Assembly: GCF_003112455.1 (NCBI RefSeq)
Contig: NZ_BDQX01000403.1
Coordinates: forward strand, 327 to 36,603
DNA length: 36,277 bases
From: Paenibacillus agaridevorans
GTDB lineage: Bacteria; Bacillota; Bacilli; Paenibacillales; Paenibacillaceae
Direction: 5' to 3'
Each line of letters begins with the position of its first letter. Position 1 is the stretch's first letter. The notes beneath the pieces were generated by a model. It was not told where the DNA came from. It was given only the letters and a program-made list of their open reading frames with translations, and searched no databases. The translations under genes were made by a program, and so were the position numbers. Shown in pieces: positions 23,760-32,195 of this stretch.

Positions 23760-25572
23760 TGGCATTTACCTCCGGTACAGCCTGGACTTTAGGCATTTTG
23801 ATAATGATTTCCGCTCCGCCGGTCTGCTCCGCATTTCGGATCGCTATCCCGGCCAACGCATCGTGCTGGTAATACATTTGCAGCCGGAAATGGATATTCA
23901 ACAATCCGATATTATTGAAGGAATGATGCAAGGGAGACAGCGCGATCTGCTTCAATTGCTCATTAATCCAGCTCAGCTTGTCCGCGGCGAAACCTTTGCC
24001 GTTGTCTCTTACGACCATCTCAATATAAGAATGACCGTCCACTTCTTGGCCCAACACTTTAATTTGAATTTGCAGAGATTGATCAAGCTGCGGAATCGCA
24101 TGTTTCATACAGTTTTCGACCACTGGCTGCAGGATCGCTTTCAGACAAACGCTTTGCAGCACATCCGCATCAACATGCAAGTCATATTCCAATTGCTCGC
24201 CCATCCGCATCTTCATAATGTCCAGATAGTTATTCAGATGTCCCAGCTCATGCTCGATCGGTACAACATTGCTTTTATAATCCGAGGTGTACCGCAGCAT
24301 TTCGGCCAAAGCGATCGTCGTTTGTTCAATCCGGGTTTGACCTTCCAGCGAAGCCAATGAATTAATCAGCTCCAGCGTATTGTATAAGAAGTGGGAGTCG
24401 ATCTGCGACTGCAAGGCTGACATGACCGCCTTCTGTCCCGCAACCTTGGAGTCCGCCAATTCATTGACGGTTGTATTCAAATCTTCAAGCATGGCATGAT
24501 AAGCATTGCCGAGCTCCGCCACCTCGTCCGTTCCGCCAATATCGTTTGCAACATTAATACGGCCTCGAGAGGTGTCTTTAATCATTTTGCGCAGCTTTGC
24601 AATCCGCTTGGTAAAGGACGAGGATATAGCCACTGCGCTCAATACCGACAGCAGCAACCCGGCTACGGCAATCCAGATCATAAACTCGCGAATAAAATAA
24701 ACACTGCTGGCAAATTCACTGTAAGGAACAACGATAACGGTTTTCCAATCAAAATAGTTAATGGAACCAAACAAAATAATTTCATTCGTTTCTTTTCTGA
24801 AAAAACTGCCGCTTGATTGATCGCGCACCGTCTCCAGATAAGGCTCGTCCAAATATTCGGATATAACGGCCTCATCGGGATGGGCAATGATTTTGCCTTC
24901 GGAATTCATAATAAAACCGTAACCGTTATCGCCGATCTCAAGCTCGTTTACCAGTTGCAGCGCGGAATGCAAGTGAATATCAATTTTGATATAGCCGGAA
25001 TCTTCTCCATATCTGATCTTCCGCATCAAGGTGATGACAGGCAACTCAATCGCTTTTCCTTCGAAATAATAATCGTTGGACCACCGCACATCGGCCACAT
25101 TATCTTGGGCCATAAAGGACTCCAGACCCGAATCGACAAAGCTGTAGTTCAGCGCAAAGCCATATTTCGTCGAATAATTGATTTCATTGCCGTTGGAGTT
25201 GTACAAGGTGACTGACATCACTTCCGGATATTGATACATATACGGCGTGATATAATTGTCTCTAATTTTCTGGAACAGAATAAAAGAGCGAATTTTATCA
25301 TCCTTCCGGATGGATAACCAGCTTTCTATTTCGGCAGAGATGGACATCAGCATGAAACCTTCCGAATAATAGTTGAAGTATCTTTCCAAGTTAAGATTCG
25401 CCTGCTTCAATACTTGATTGCTGAGGCGTTCGACATCGCTTTTAATAATCGCCGATGTTTTCGAGTACACAATGAGTCCCGCAAACACTACAACAACCAA
25501 CATTAAGGCTGAAATGACCAGCATCAGCTTCCATTTCATTTTGCTCCCAATCAACTGGAGAAGATTATTCAT
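23749..25572 (-). CDS. YesM-like sensor histidine kinase
   Basis: This 607-residue kinase has a first helix at about 17-36, a Cache-type extracellular sensor to about 295, a second helix at about 297-318 and a HAMP segment. Then comes the LytS/YesM-type phosphorylation domain with His394 in QIDSHFLYNTLELI. Most family members read QINPHFLYN, so two residues differ next to the His, which is itself intact. The ATPase domain has VVENCMKHAI near 484-493 and DNGKGF. AGGAG stands seven bases before the ATG. The gene follows the binding-protein gene by 32 bases and overlaps the regulator. It likely senses an oligosaccharide, alone or through the binding protein. Confidence 0.93.
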   Translation of the reverse strand: MNNLLQLIGSKMKWKLMLVISALMLVVVVFAGLIVYSKTSAIIKSDVERLSNQVLKQANLNLERYFNYYSEGFMLMSISAEIESWLSIRKDDKIRSFILFQKIRDNYITPYMYQYPEVMSVTLYNSNGNEINYSTKYGFALNYSFVDSGLESFMAQDNVADVRWSNDYYFEGKAIELPVITLMRKIRYGEDSGYIKIDIHLHSALQLVNELEIGDNGYGFIMNSEGKIIAHPDEAVISEYLDEPYLETVRDQSSGSFFRKETNEIILFGSINYFDWKTVIVVPYSEFASSVYFIREFMIWIAVAGLLLSVLSAVAISSSFTKRIAKLRKMIKDTSRGRINVANDIGGTDEVAELGNAYHAMLEDLNTTVNELADSKVAGQKAVMSALQSQIDSHFLYNTLELINSLASLEGQTRIEQTTIALAEMLRYTSDYKSNVVPIEHELGHLNNYLDIMKMRMGEQLEYDLHVDADVLQSVCLKAILQPVVENCMKHAIPQLDQSLQIQIKVLGQEVDGHSYIEMVVRDNGKGFAADKLSWINEQLKQIALSPLHHSFNNIGLLNIHFRLQMYYQHDALAGIAIRNAEQTGGAEIIIKMPKVQAVPEVNANAV

Positions 25573-25604
25573 GCTTTAGCTCCTGTATGTCTGCCAAGAT
25601 CGTA

Positions 25605-27179
25605 TTATTGTTTGTTTTCTTTAACCCACTTGGTCATTTCGTCGATCAGCTCTTGCCCGCCTTGAGCGCGCCAGTCCTTCACAAATTCATCCCAGACCTG
25701 ATCTACATCCGCGCCTTCCACAATAATGCGCGCAGCAGGCTCATGGAATTCATAATAAAGATTAAACAGATTTTGACCGACGGCCGGCATGCCCATCGTC
25801 AAGCTTTCCAGACCTTCCTGGTTGGAAATCTCGATGGCATTCAACATTTTCTCATATTCCGGGCCGGAATATTTGGCGGCAAACGCTTTTTCATTGTGCG
25901 CATGCATTTTCAGCACAGTACGCCATTCTGTTTTGGCTTCCGCCTCGGAGGTTTGTCTATAGAAGTAATTGCCGCCTTCTTCCGCATAGTTGATGCCTTC
26001 CACTCCAAGCTCGGAGAAGATTTGACCTTCCTCGCTGAACAGCCAGTCGAAGAATTTGACTACAGCAACCGGATCTTTGGCGGATTTCATCACCAGATAA
26101 GATTTATTTACTTTAAAGTTAACCGCACCGATAGGACCATCATAACCTGTACCGCGTGGAGTTGGGAATACCGCTACGTCCGCATTAACGCCGGGAGAGG
26201 CATCGGAAACCAGTTTTTGAAAGAAAAACGCGCTGCTTGGACCGGCACCCCAAGTTCCGGCCTTCCCGGAAGCGATTTTCTGGTTTGTGATTGCAGCAGA
26301 ATTAAGCAAAAACTCGGAATCCAGCAGACCTTCTTTATACATCGTTTGCATAAATGCCAAACCTTGTTTCATGTTGGGATGAAGGAAGCCCGGAACAACC
26401 TCGCCGTCAAGCTCGATACCTTCATAAGGAGAAATTCCCCACATCCCCCAGATGTTATCGCCTGTCCAGGAGAACTTTTCGCGCATCGTAAAAGGAATTT
26501 CATCTTTTTCGCCGTTTTGGTTAGGATCGCCGTCACGGATAGCGCGAAGCAGATCAAGGAATTCGTCAGACGTTTTAGGATACTCCGTAATTCCCAGCTG
26601 TTCCATCCAGTCTTTACGCATGAAGAACAGTCGAGAAGATGGCGTATTGCTCGGCTCCGGAATAGCCATGATCTGACCATTAATGGTCACGGCATCCCAC
26701 GCATATTGCGGGATAACCTGTTTAAGATTAGGACCATATTGTTCAATGAGTTCGTTAAGCGGCAGGATCAGGTCGTTATCCAAAGCGCCGTCGCCTTGCG
26801 TTAATCCGAAGCCCATATATACATCCGGGAATTCAGATGCGGCAAATTTCAGCTTTAATTGGTCTACATAGTTGGCATTTGCCAGGAAAGTTATGTTTGG
26901 TGTAATGCCGGACGCTTTGGCCATATAAGCGATTGTCGGGTCCTCCAGCAAGTTGCCGCTTGGAACTGCTTTGGCCTGGTCAGGCACATACATCGTAAAC
27001 GATAAATCCTTGCTTTGCTCCTCCGTGCTGCCCCCGTTATCGGCGGATGGCGCGTTGGCGGGCGATGGCGCTGGGTCTCCGTTGGTTCCGGAGTTGCCGT
27101 TGTTGCCGCTGGAGCAGCCAACTACCGTTAGCATGGCAGCAATCACAAGCATGCTGACCCATTTTCTGTTTGTCTTCAT
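25605..27179 (-). CDS. Sugar-binding lipoprotein of an ABC importer (family 1, LipO/LplA-like)
   Basis: The 524 residues start with a lipoprotein signal: MKTNRKW, a hydrophobic stretch and the lipobox VVGC with Cys22. A Gly/Asn/Ser/Pro-rich tether follows, and then a binding domain from about residue 55. Segments such as FPDVYMGFGL, LNELIEQYGPNLK, IPEPSNTPSSRLFFMRKDWMEQLGI and KDPVAVVKFFDWLFSEEGQ are typical of the large family 1 binders that serve oligosaccharide importers. It lies on the membrane outer face and hands sugar to the two permeases encoded just upstream. No ATPase gene is in the cluster; such systems often share an MsmX-type ATPase. GGGAGG precedes the ATG, and a candidate internal promoter lies at 27206-27233. 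Confidence 0.93.
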   Translation of the reverse strand: MKTNRKWVSMLVIAAMLTVVGCSSGNNGNSGTNGDPAPSPANAPSADNGGSTEEQSKDLSFTMYVPDQAKAVPSGNLLEDPTIAYMAKASGITPNITFLANANYVDQLKLKFAASEFPDVYMGFGLTQGDGALDNDLILPLNELIEQYGPNLKQVIPQYAWDAVTINGQIMAIPEPSNTPSSRLFFMRKDWMEQLGITEYPKTSDEFLDLLRAIRDGDPNQNGEKDEIPFTMREKFSWTGDNIWGMWGISPYEGIELDGEVVPGFLHPNMKQGLAFMQTMYKEGLLDSEFLLNSAAITNQKIASGKAGTWGAGPSSAFFFQKLVSDASPGVNADVAVFPTPRGTGYDGPIGAVNFKVNKSYLVMKSAKDPVAVVKFFDWLFSEEGQIFSELGVEGINYAEEGGNYFYRQTSEAEAKTEWRTVLKMHAHNEKAFAAKYSGPEYEKMLNAIEISNQEGLESLTMGMPAVGQNLFNLYYEFHEPAARIIVEGADVDQVWDEFVKDWRAQGGQELIDEMTKWVKENKQ

Positions 27180-27205
27180 TGATGTTTTTCCTCCCTGTTT
27201 TTTTA

Positions 27206-27233
27206 ATTATATATGTCAATGGATTGACAACAA
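27206..27233 (-). promoter_or_regulatory. Candidate internal promoter with palindrome before the binding-protein gene
   Basis: On the minus strand TTGTTG, 16 bases and a perfect TATAAT stand 26 bases before the lipoprotein start. Across the spacer lies the perfect palindrome TGTCAATCCATTGACA (plus-strand 27214-27229). It could let the binding protein be made in excess over the permeases, under its own control. Confidence 0.4.
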
Positions 27234-27242
27234 AGGAAGTGA

Positions 27243-28124
27243 TTACTCCTTCAACGATCCGATCATCGCGCCTTTAATAAAATGCCTTTGAATGAACGGA
27301 TAGATGATGACAATCGGAATCGTAGCCACGATAATGGTTGCGTTCTGCAAACCTTGCGGCGAAATATCGTACGTCACCATGCTGTTCATCTGCGATAAAG
27401 TGTCGCTGGTTTCGAATTGGGCGAGCAAATTGTATAAATACAACTGAAGCGGACGAATATCCGGATCGGTAATATACAATAAGGCGGAGTAGTAGTTGTT
27501 CCAATGCGATACCGCGTAGAATAAAGCCAATGTGACAACGATTGGCATCGATAACGGAAAGGCAATCTGGGCAACAACACGATATTCGTTCATCCCGTCA
27601 ACACGGGCGGCTTCGAATAGCTCCTCCGGCAAACCGCGGAAAAAAGTAATGCAAAGAATCAGGTTAAACGCTGCCAAAGCTCCCGGAACAATCAAGGCCC
27701 AAACGGAGTTCAACAATCCCAGCTCTTTAACGAGCAAATAGGAAGGAATCATCGGCGCGGTAAAGATCATTGTGAAAATAATGAACAGCAAGAACGGCTT
27801 GCGGCCTCTTAAAAAAGTTTTTGACAATGGGTACCCCGTAAAGATCGTAAGCAGCATGTTAATTGTCGTGCCTGTTAAGGTTATAAATACAGTTACAAAA
27901 AAGGAGCGCCAGAAAGTCGTATTCTGAAAAACAAGAATGTAGTTATCAAAATTGAGGCCAACTGGCCACAGCGTTACTTTCGCATGGATTAGCGCATTCG
28001 TTTCACTAAGCGATCCGGCCAGCACATGCAATAGCGGAACCAGGATGACAGCACAAGTCAAAAGCAGCAATGTTATATTAAAAATGTCGAATAGTTTTTC
28101 ACCAAATGATTGTTTGATTTTCAT
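27243..28124 (-). CDS. Sugar ABC transporter permease (LplC/YtcP type)
   Basis: The 293-residue inner-membrane protein has about six hydrophobic segments. The coupling (EAA) loop EAARVDGMNEYRVVAQIAFPLSMP sits near residue 190, where the ATPase docks. The N-terminus FDIFNITLLLLTCAVILVPLLHVL and the end FIQRHFIKGAMIGSLKE are typical of the LplC-like half. AGGAG stands before the ATG. It lies 25 bases after the other permease and 63 bases before the binding protein. Confidence 0.95.
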   Translation of the reverse strand: MKIKQSFGEKLFDIFNITLLLLTCAVILVPLLHVLAGSLSETNALIHAKVTLWPVGLNFDNYILVFQNTTFWRSFFVTVFITLTGTTINMLLTIFTGYPLSKTFLRGRKPFLLFIIFTMIFTAPMIPSYLLVKELGLLNSVWALIVPGALAAFNLILCITFFRGLPEELFEAARVDGMNEYRVVAQIAFPLSMPIVVTLALFYAVSHWNNYYSALLYITDPDIRPLQLYLYNLLAQFETSDTLSQMNSMVTYDISPQGLQNATIIVATIPIVIIYPFIQRHFIKGAMIGSLKE

Positions 28125-28149
28125 ATTGTCATCTCCTTGTAGAGCTCTC

Positions 28150-29109
28150 CTAATAGAGTCCTTCGCCGGTTGTAGCTTTACTAGCCCGGTTCGCGATGAC
28201 GAGCATCAGTAGACCAACAACGGATTTAAACAAGCCGATAGCCGTCGTCAAGCTATATTTACCGCCAAGAATACCGATTCGGTATGCATAAGTATCCAGG
28301 ATGTCCCCTGTACTTAAAGTCATTGGATTTAAGAACAAATAAATTTGTTCAAAACCAAGATCCAGAATATGACCGATTTTGAGAAGCAGCAAGATCATAA
28401 TAGCTGGCGTCATGCCTGGCAATGTAATATGCAGGAATTGCTTGAAGCGGCTGGCGCCGTCCATTTTTGCCGCTTCGTACAAAGACGGGCTAATACCGGA
28501 TATAGCGGCCAGAAAGACAATGGCACTCCAACCCATTTCTTTCCAAATGCCGCTTGAAATGATGATGGTGCGAAAATATTCGGCTTTTTGCAGGAAATTA
28601 ACCGATGATCCGCCCAATGCTTCAATAGCATGGTTGACGAAGCCTGTTTGTACGGACAAAAGCGTATATACAAAACCGAATACGATGGTCCAGGAAAGGA
28701 AGTGAGGCAAGTAGACGATCGTTTGCACCACTCGTTTGAAACTCTGCATTCGCAACTCGTTAAGAAGAATCGCCAGAAGGATCGGAGCCGGGAATGTAAA
28801 TATAATTTGATAGAAGCTGATAATAACCGTATTTTTAAGCAAGCGTAGAAGATTAGGGTAAGAAAAAAATTGCTCAAACCATTTGAATCCTACCCATTCG
28901 CTATCCAAAAAACCTTTAAAAATGTTGTAGTCCTGAAATGCGATCACGCTTCCTGCCAGCGGAAAGTATTTGAAGACCAGAAAATACAACATGCCTGGAA
29001 TCAGCATGATATACAAAGCGCGATTTCGAACGATAAATCTAAGCAGACCAGCAAAATCTGTCTTGGATGAGTCGCCGGGCTTTGTTTGAACGATATTTGG
29101 TGCACTCAT
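28150..29109 (-). CDS. Sugar ABC transporter permease (LplB/YteP type)
   Basis: This is the partner permease and probably the first gene of the cluster. The start is the ATG at 29109, preceded by AGAGGAGG at good spacing, giving 319 residues; the frame stays open upstream but has no reason to be used. The segments YIMLIPGMLYFLVFKYFPLAGSVIAFQDYN and FLSWTIVFGFVYTLLS, and the EAA loop YEAAKMDGASRFKQFLHITLPGMTP, are family hallmarks. About six membrane helices are visible. Confidence 0.95.
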   Translation of the reverse strand: MSAPNIVQTKPGDSSKTDFAGLLRFIVRNRALYIMLIPGMLYFLVFKYFPLAGSVIAFQDYNIFKGFLDSEWVGFKWFEQFFSYPNLLRLLKNTVIISFYQIIFTFPAPILLAILLNELRMQSFKRVVQTIVYLPHFLSWTIVFGFVYTLLSVQTGFVNHAIEALGGSSVNFLQKAEYFRTIIISSGIWKEMGWSAIVFLAAISGISPSLYEAAKMDGASRFKQFLHITLPGMTPAIMILLLLKIGHILDLGFEQIYLFLNPMTLSTGDILDTYAYRIGILGGKYSLTTAIGLFKSVVGLLMLVIANRASKATTGEGLY

Positions 29110-29191
29110 ACGTATAACCTCCTCTGATGCCTTAATTGTAAGACCTGCGCGGAGTTGCGAAAATGAGACGATATTTCTTTTAACTGCACTA

Positions 29192-29219
29192 ATATTAAGT
29201 TTATTCAAATATTTGCAAA
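29192..29219 (-). promoter_or_regulatory. Candidate promoter of the ABC/two-component/cohesin cluster
   Basis: On the minus strand TTTGCA, 16 bases and TAATAT lie just after the terminator at 29222-29268 and about 85 bases before the first permease. The -35 is weak (4/6), as expected for a promoter that needs an activator such as the YesN-like regulator. Confidence 0.35.
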
Positions 29220-29221
29220 CC

Positions 29222-29268
29222 AAAAAGCCTTCACCACCGCTTGAACCATTCAAGCTGGGGATGAAGGC
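29222..29268 (-). terminator. Rho-independent terminator of the GntR/binding-protein fusion gene
   Basis: On the minus strand a stem of about 19 bp (29227-29245 with 29249-29268, small mismatches) has a three-base loop and is followed by five Ts. It isolates the regulator gene from the transporter cluster. Confidence 0.92.
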
Positions 29269-29299
29269 CGCCGCCTCTATATCTGCGAATGTTGCAGTA

Positions 29300-30724
29300 T
29301 TATGGCTTGGACACATCATCGTTAGCGCCGAAACGCGAAAACATCTCATTTACCTGAATGCATAACGCTTCATCATCCATAAGTCCCCACCAGTATTTTT
29401 TAAGCAATTGCCGAAGTCCGTTAAAGGCTGTGCTCGATAAATTCATTTCACGATGCAGTCGATAGGATGACATGATTTCGCGGAACAAGGCGAATCGAGA
29501 GGGTCGATTGATACCTTGCCGCGGTTCAAGCTGCAATTCCGCTATCGATCTTCTGGCTATCAAACTCAGCGTCCGCTCATGAATCATTGTCTGAGCCCGT
29601 TCGGAAGTCAAATAATTCATTAGCAACCGGGCCGATTCCTTGTTCTTCGAATTTTTATAGAGCGCGGCCCCTATCACCGTCAACAACGTTCGCGGCTCAT
29701 ACTGATAAGGCAAAGGAGATACATCGAATTCCAGGTCTGTCTCTTTGAAATCATTCATCGCCATGTAGGTTGTCATAATCATTGAAATTTTCTCCTGCAA
29801 GAACAGTTCCGTCACATCACGGCTGCTCTCCAGCAAATAGCCCGGATACACCTGAGAATCCGTTGCAATTCGTTTGCACAAGCGAATACATTCCATCAGG
29901 CGCGTTCCTGCAAGCTCCAGAGAATTCCCTTCGTCCGGCTCGAACTTCATTCCGCTCTGCACAATAAAAACAGGCCATCTGTTATCGGACAACAAATAAA
30001 AATATAACCCGAATTGATCTTTCCCATCGGTCAGTTGGGCTGCATAAAACAAACAATCATCCCATGTCCAACTACTGTCCGGCTCAGGCAAACGGGCCTT
30101 TCGAAAATGTTTTCGATTATAGGCGAGCACAATAGGCGAAAATACTACCGGCTTCGCATACAACGTCTGATCATAATCAAATGCTTCTTCCGTAAAACGA
30201 TACAAATCGCCGTCTGCTTGCAAGGGTTCAAGCAAATGAAGCTGACCGTAATCTGCAAGATTTTGAAAATCCATATTATTTAGCGTAAATACATCTATTT
30301 TCTCTTGCTCCAAATACCCCTTCATATTGTCCGTATGATCCGGCACATTTTTCATGAGCACCGTCTTTACACGCTTGTCCGGATACAAGGAATGAAAATC
30401 ATCCAACAAAGCCGACAAGCCAAAATCCCGTTCAATAGACGATGTAATGCCAAACGTAATGGTCGATCGGCTGCCGGGTATGCATTCAAGCACTTGACTG
30501 CCGACACGATCGATTTTGACAATAAGCTGCTCCTTAACAAGCAAATCAAGCCCTTTGCGAACCGACTTATTGCTTAACTGGTATTCTTCAGCCAGCACCT
30601 TTTCCGAAGGCAGATACTGCCCTGGCGCCATGCGACCCTCATAAATATCGGAGCGCAGGCGATCTACCATGCCAAGAAGTCGGGCCTCAAACGATCTTCG
30701 ACTCGGCTTTTCAGGTTGGTCCAT
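29300..30724 (-). CDS. GntR-type DNA-binding domain fused to a solute-binding-protein domain
   Basis: This 474-residue protein has a GntR winged helix at about 10-80 (LRSDIYEGRMAPGQYLPSEKVLAEEYQLSNKSVRKGLDLLVKEQ, split here by eye). From about residue 90 it continues as a family 1 extracellular binding-protein fold (ITFGITSS, FHSLYPDKRVKTV, YAKPVVFSPIVLAYNRKHF, YAAQLTDGKDQFGLYF, LFLQEKISMIMTTY). It has no signal peptide, so this is a cytosolic regulator that reuses a sugar-binding fold as its ligand sensor in place of the usual UTRA or FCD domain. It is divergent from the hydroxyacid dehydrogenase, and palindromes in the gap between are likely operators. GAGGGG precedes the ATG. Confidence 0.88.
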   Translation of the reverse strand: MDQPEKPSRRSFEARLLGMVDRLRSDIYEGRMAPGQYLPSEKVLAEEYQLSNKSVRKGLDLLVKEQLIVKIDRVGSQVLECIPGSRSTITFGITSSIERDFGLSALLDDFHSLYPDKRVKTVLMKNVPDHTDNMKGYLEQEKIDVFTLNNMDFQNLADYGQLHLLEPLQADGDLYRFTEEAFDYDQTLYAKPVVFSPIVLAYNRKHFRKARLPEPDSSWTWDDCLFYAAQLTDGKDQFGLYFYLLSDNRWPVFIVQSGMKFEPDEGNSLELAGTRLMECIRLCKRIATDSQVYPGYLLESSRDVTELFLQEKISMIMTTYMAMNDFKETDLEFDVSPLPYQYEPRTLLTVIGAALYKNSKNKESARLLMNYLTSERAQTMIHERTLSLIARRSIAELQLEPRQGINRPSRFALFREIMSSYRLHREMNLSSTAFNGLRQLLKKYWWGLMDDEALCIQVNEMFSRFGANDDVSKP

Positions 30725-30764
30725 ACGTAACAGCCCCTCTCTCTATATATTGTCGCTAAACACT

Positions 30765-30773
30765 ATTCTACCA
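30765..30773 (-). promoter_or_regulatory. Candidate extended -10 promoter of the GntR fusion gene
   Basis: The minus strand reads TGGTAGAAT, an extended -10 (TGN plus TAGAAT), about 40 bases upstream of the start. No good -35 is visible. Confidence 0.35.
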
Positions 30774-30833
30774 AACATTTAAAGCAGTTATTCGTTTTTT
30801 GAAAGATGCTGATTCCCGAAAAAAATTACGACA

Positions 30834-30969
30834 TACATCAGATTGATGTACTAAAATCACTTGTTGACAAAATAATAAATTCTTCTTTAAGATATATGAC
30901 AATAGTTCTACATCAAATGTACACCAGTTATCAAATTTTTATTTAAAAACGATTTTATGTACACCAGTT
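30834..30969. promoter_or_regulatory. Operator cluster in the GntR fusion/dehydrogenase gap
   Basis: Three related sites are seen. TACATCA-GAT-TGATGTA (30834-30850) is a perfect palindrome. TACATCAAATGTA (30909-30921) is a shorter palindrome. The 13 bases ATGTACACCAGTT occur twice, at 30917-30929 and 30957-30969, exactly 40 bases apart. They flank a promoter-like pair and are probably sites for the GntR fusion protein or another regulator. The 326-base gap contains no gene. Confidence 0.6.
30864..30893 (+). promoter_or_regulatory. Candidate sigma-A promoter of the dehydrogenase gene
   Basis: TTGACA (perfect), 18 bases and TAAGAT lie just right of the palindrome at 30834-30850. The leader would be about 150 bases and carry the other two operator-like sites. 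Confidence 0.5.
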
Positions 30970-31050
30970 TGGAATTTCAAGTGTCAGGCCATACTCGAGC
31001 AATTCCTGTCTTATATTACCAACCATTAAGATGCCCGGAGGGACAATAAA

Positions 31051-32040
31051 ATGACAAAAATCGCTTTTCTTCAAGACAGAGCAACGTTGGACAGAGTTTT
31101 TAATGCTGAGCAGATTGAACAATTGCGAGCAATTGGAGAAGTGATGCTCAATGAATTCGATGCTCAGCTGACAATAGAACAAACAAAACAGCAAATTGCC
31201 GGCGCCGATATTGCCATCACCTCCTGGGGCAGTCGGCCGCTTACAGAAGAAGTGCTGGCATATGCCCCTGATCTGAAAGCTGTGCTGCATGCCGCAGGAA
31301 CTGTAAAGCCCATTGTCACACCCGCTATCTGGGAACGAGGAATCCGGGTTTCCAATGCAACGGAAGCGCTTGGCAAAGGCGTGGCCGAGACAGCCCTCGG
31401 GGTGACAATCGCTTCCTTAAAAGATATGTGGCGGCTTTCCCAACATACAAGAAACGGAGCTTGGGGCGACAGAGGGCGCGTCAAGGAACTGTTTAATGTC
31501 ACCATTGGGGTGGTCGGCGCAGGGAAAGCCGGCAGTCACTATATCCAACTGCTGCAAAACTTCGAAGTGCGGGTGTTGCTGTATGATCCGATCATTACCC
31601 ATGAAGAAGCGGTGAAATTGGGAGCGGCCAAGGTCGAGCTGGATCAACTGCTGGCCGAATCGGACGCCATTTCCATCCACGCCCCTTCCCTGCCGGCAAC
31701 CCATCATATGTTCAATCGGGACACGCTGGCGAAACTAAAAGATAATTGCATTCTCATCAATACAGCAAGGGGTTCGATCATCGATGAGAGCGCTCTGGTA
31801 GGGGAACTGCGCAAAGGCAGGCTGTTCGCTTGCCTGGACGTAACCGACCCGGAGCCTCCTGTGGAGGACCATCCTTTCCGCGAGCTTCCCAACGTTGTTT
31901 TATTGCCGCATATTGCAGGGGCCGTCAATAATGGCCTGTATCGGCTGGGAGCTTTTATCGTGAATGACATTGAGCGGTTTCTCAAACAAGGGAAGATGCG
32001 CGGCGAGATAAGCAGCGAGCAATTAAACGTATTGGCTTGA
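31051..32040 (+). CDS. D-2-hydroxyacid dehydrogenase family protein
   Basis: This 329-residue NAD(P)-dependent dehydrogenase is of the phosphoglycerate/hydroxypyruvate type. The nucleotide fold has GAGKAG at 156-161 with Asp179 after it (YDP). The catalytic set is Arg240 (NTARGSIID), Glu268 (DPEPP) and His287 (LPHIAGA). There is no C-terminal ACT domain, so serine synthesis is less likely than reduction or oxidation of a sugar-derived hydroxy acid. The start has GGAGG nine bases upstream. It is divergent from the GntR fusion gene, which probably controls it, and convergent with an enolase-superfamily gene; together these suggest sugar-acid breakdown. The substrate is not decidable here. Confidence 0.9.
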   Translation: MTKIAFLQDRATLDRVFNAEQIEQLRAIGEVMLNEFDAQLTIEQTKQQIAGADIAITSWGSRPLTEEVLAYAPDLKAVLHAAGTVKPIVTPAIWERGIRVSNATEALGKGVAETALGVTIASLKDMWRLSQHTRNGAWGDRGRVKELFNVTIGVVGAGKAGSHYIQLLQNFEVRVLLYDPIITHEEAVKLGAAKVELDQLLAESDAISIHAPSLPATHHMFNRDTLAKLKDNCILINTARGSIIDESALVGELRKGRLFACLDVTDPEPPVEDHPFRELPNVVLLPHIAGAVNNGLYRLGAFIVNDIERFLKQGKMRGEISSEQLNVLA

Positions 32041-32085
32041 TCCGGCGCTTAAGAGACGATTTCTTTGTGTTTTTGACATACTACG

Positions 32086-32138
32086 AAAAAGGAGCGGTGC
32101 AGAAATCAGTTTTCACCGACTTTCTGGACCGCCCCTTC
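32086..32138. terminator. Bidirectional terminator between dehydrogenase and enolase-superfamily genes
   Basis: Bases 32091-32109 pair with 32117-32135 with about three mismatches (blocks GCGGT/ACCGC and CAGAAA/TTTCTG). The minus-strand tail is TTTTTCG, which ends the enolase-superfamily gene. The plus-strand tail TTCTCC is weaker. Confidence 0.75.
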
Positions 32139-32195
32139 TCCCCGGCGTACGTCTTATTTATTATTAATCCCTCGCGGCACACCGCGTTTGCGCAA

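Noticed and set aside
31051-32040. serA (phosphoglycerate dehydrogenase for serine synthesis)
   Set aside because: The ACT or longer C-terminal regulatory domain is absent, and the neighbours point to sugar-acid metabolism, so no symbol is given.
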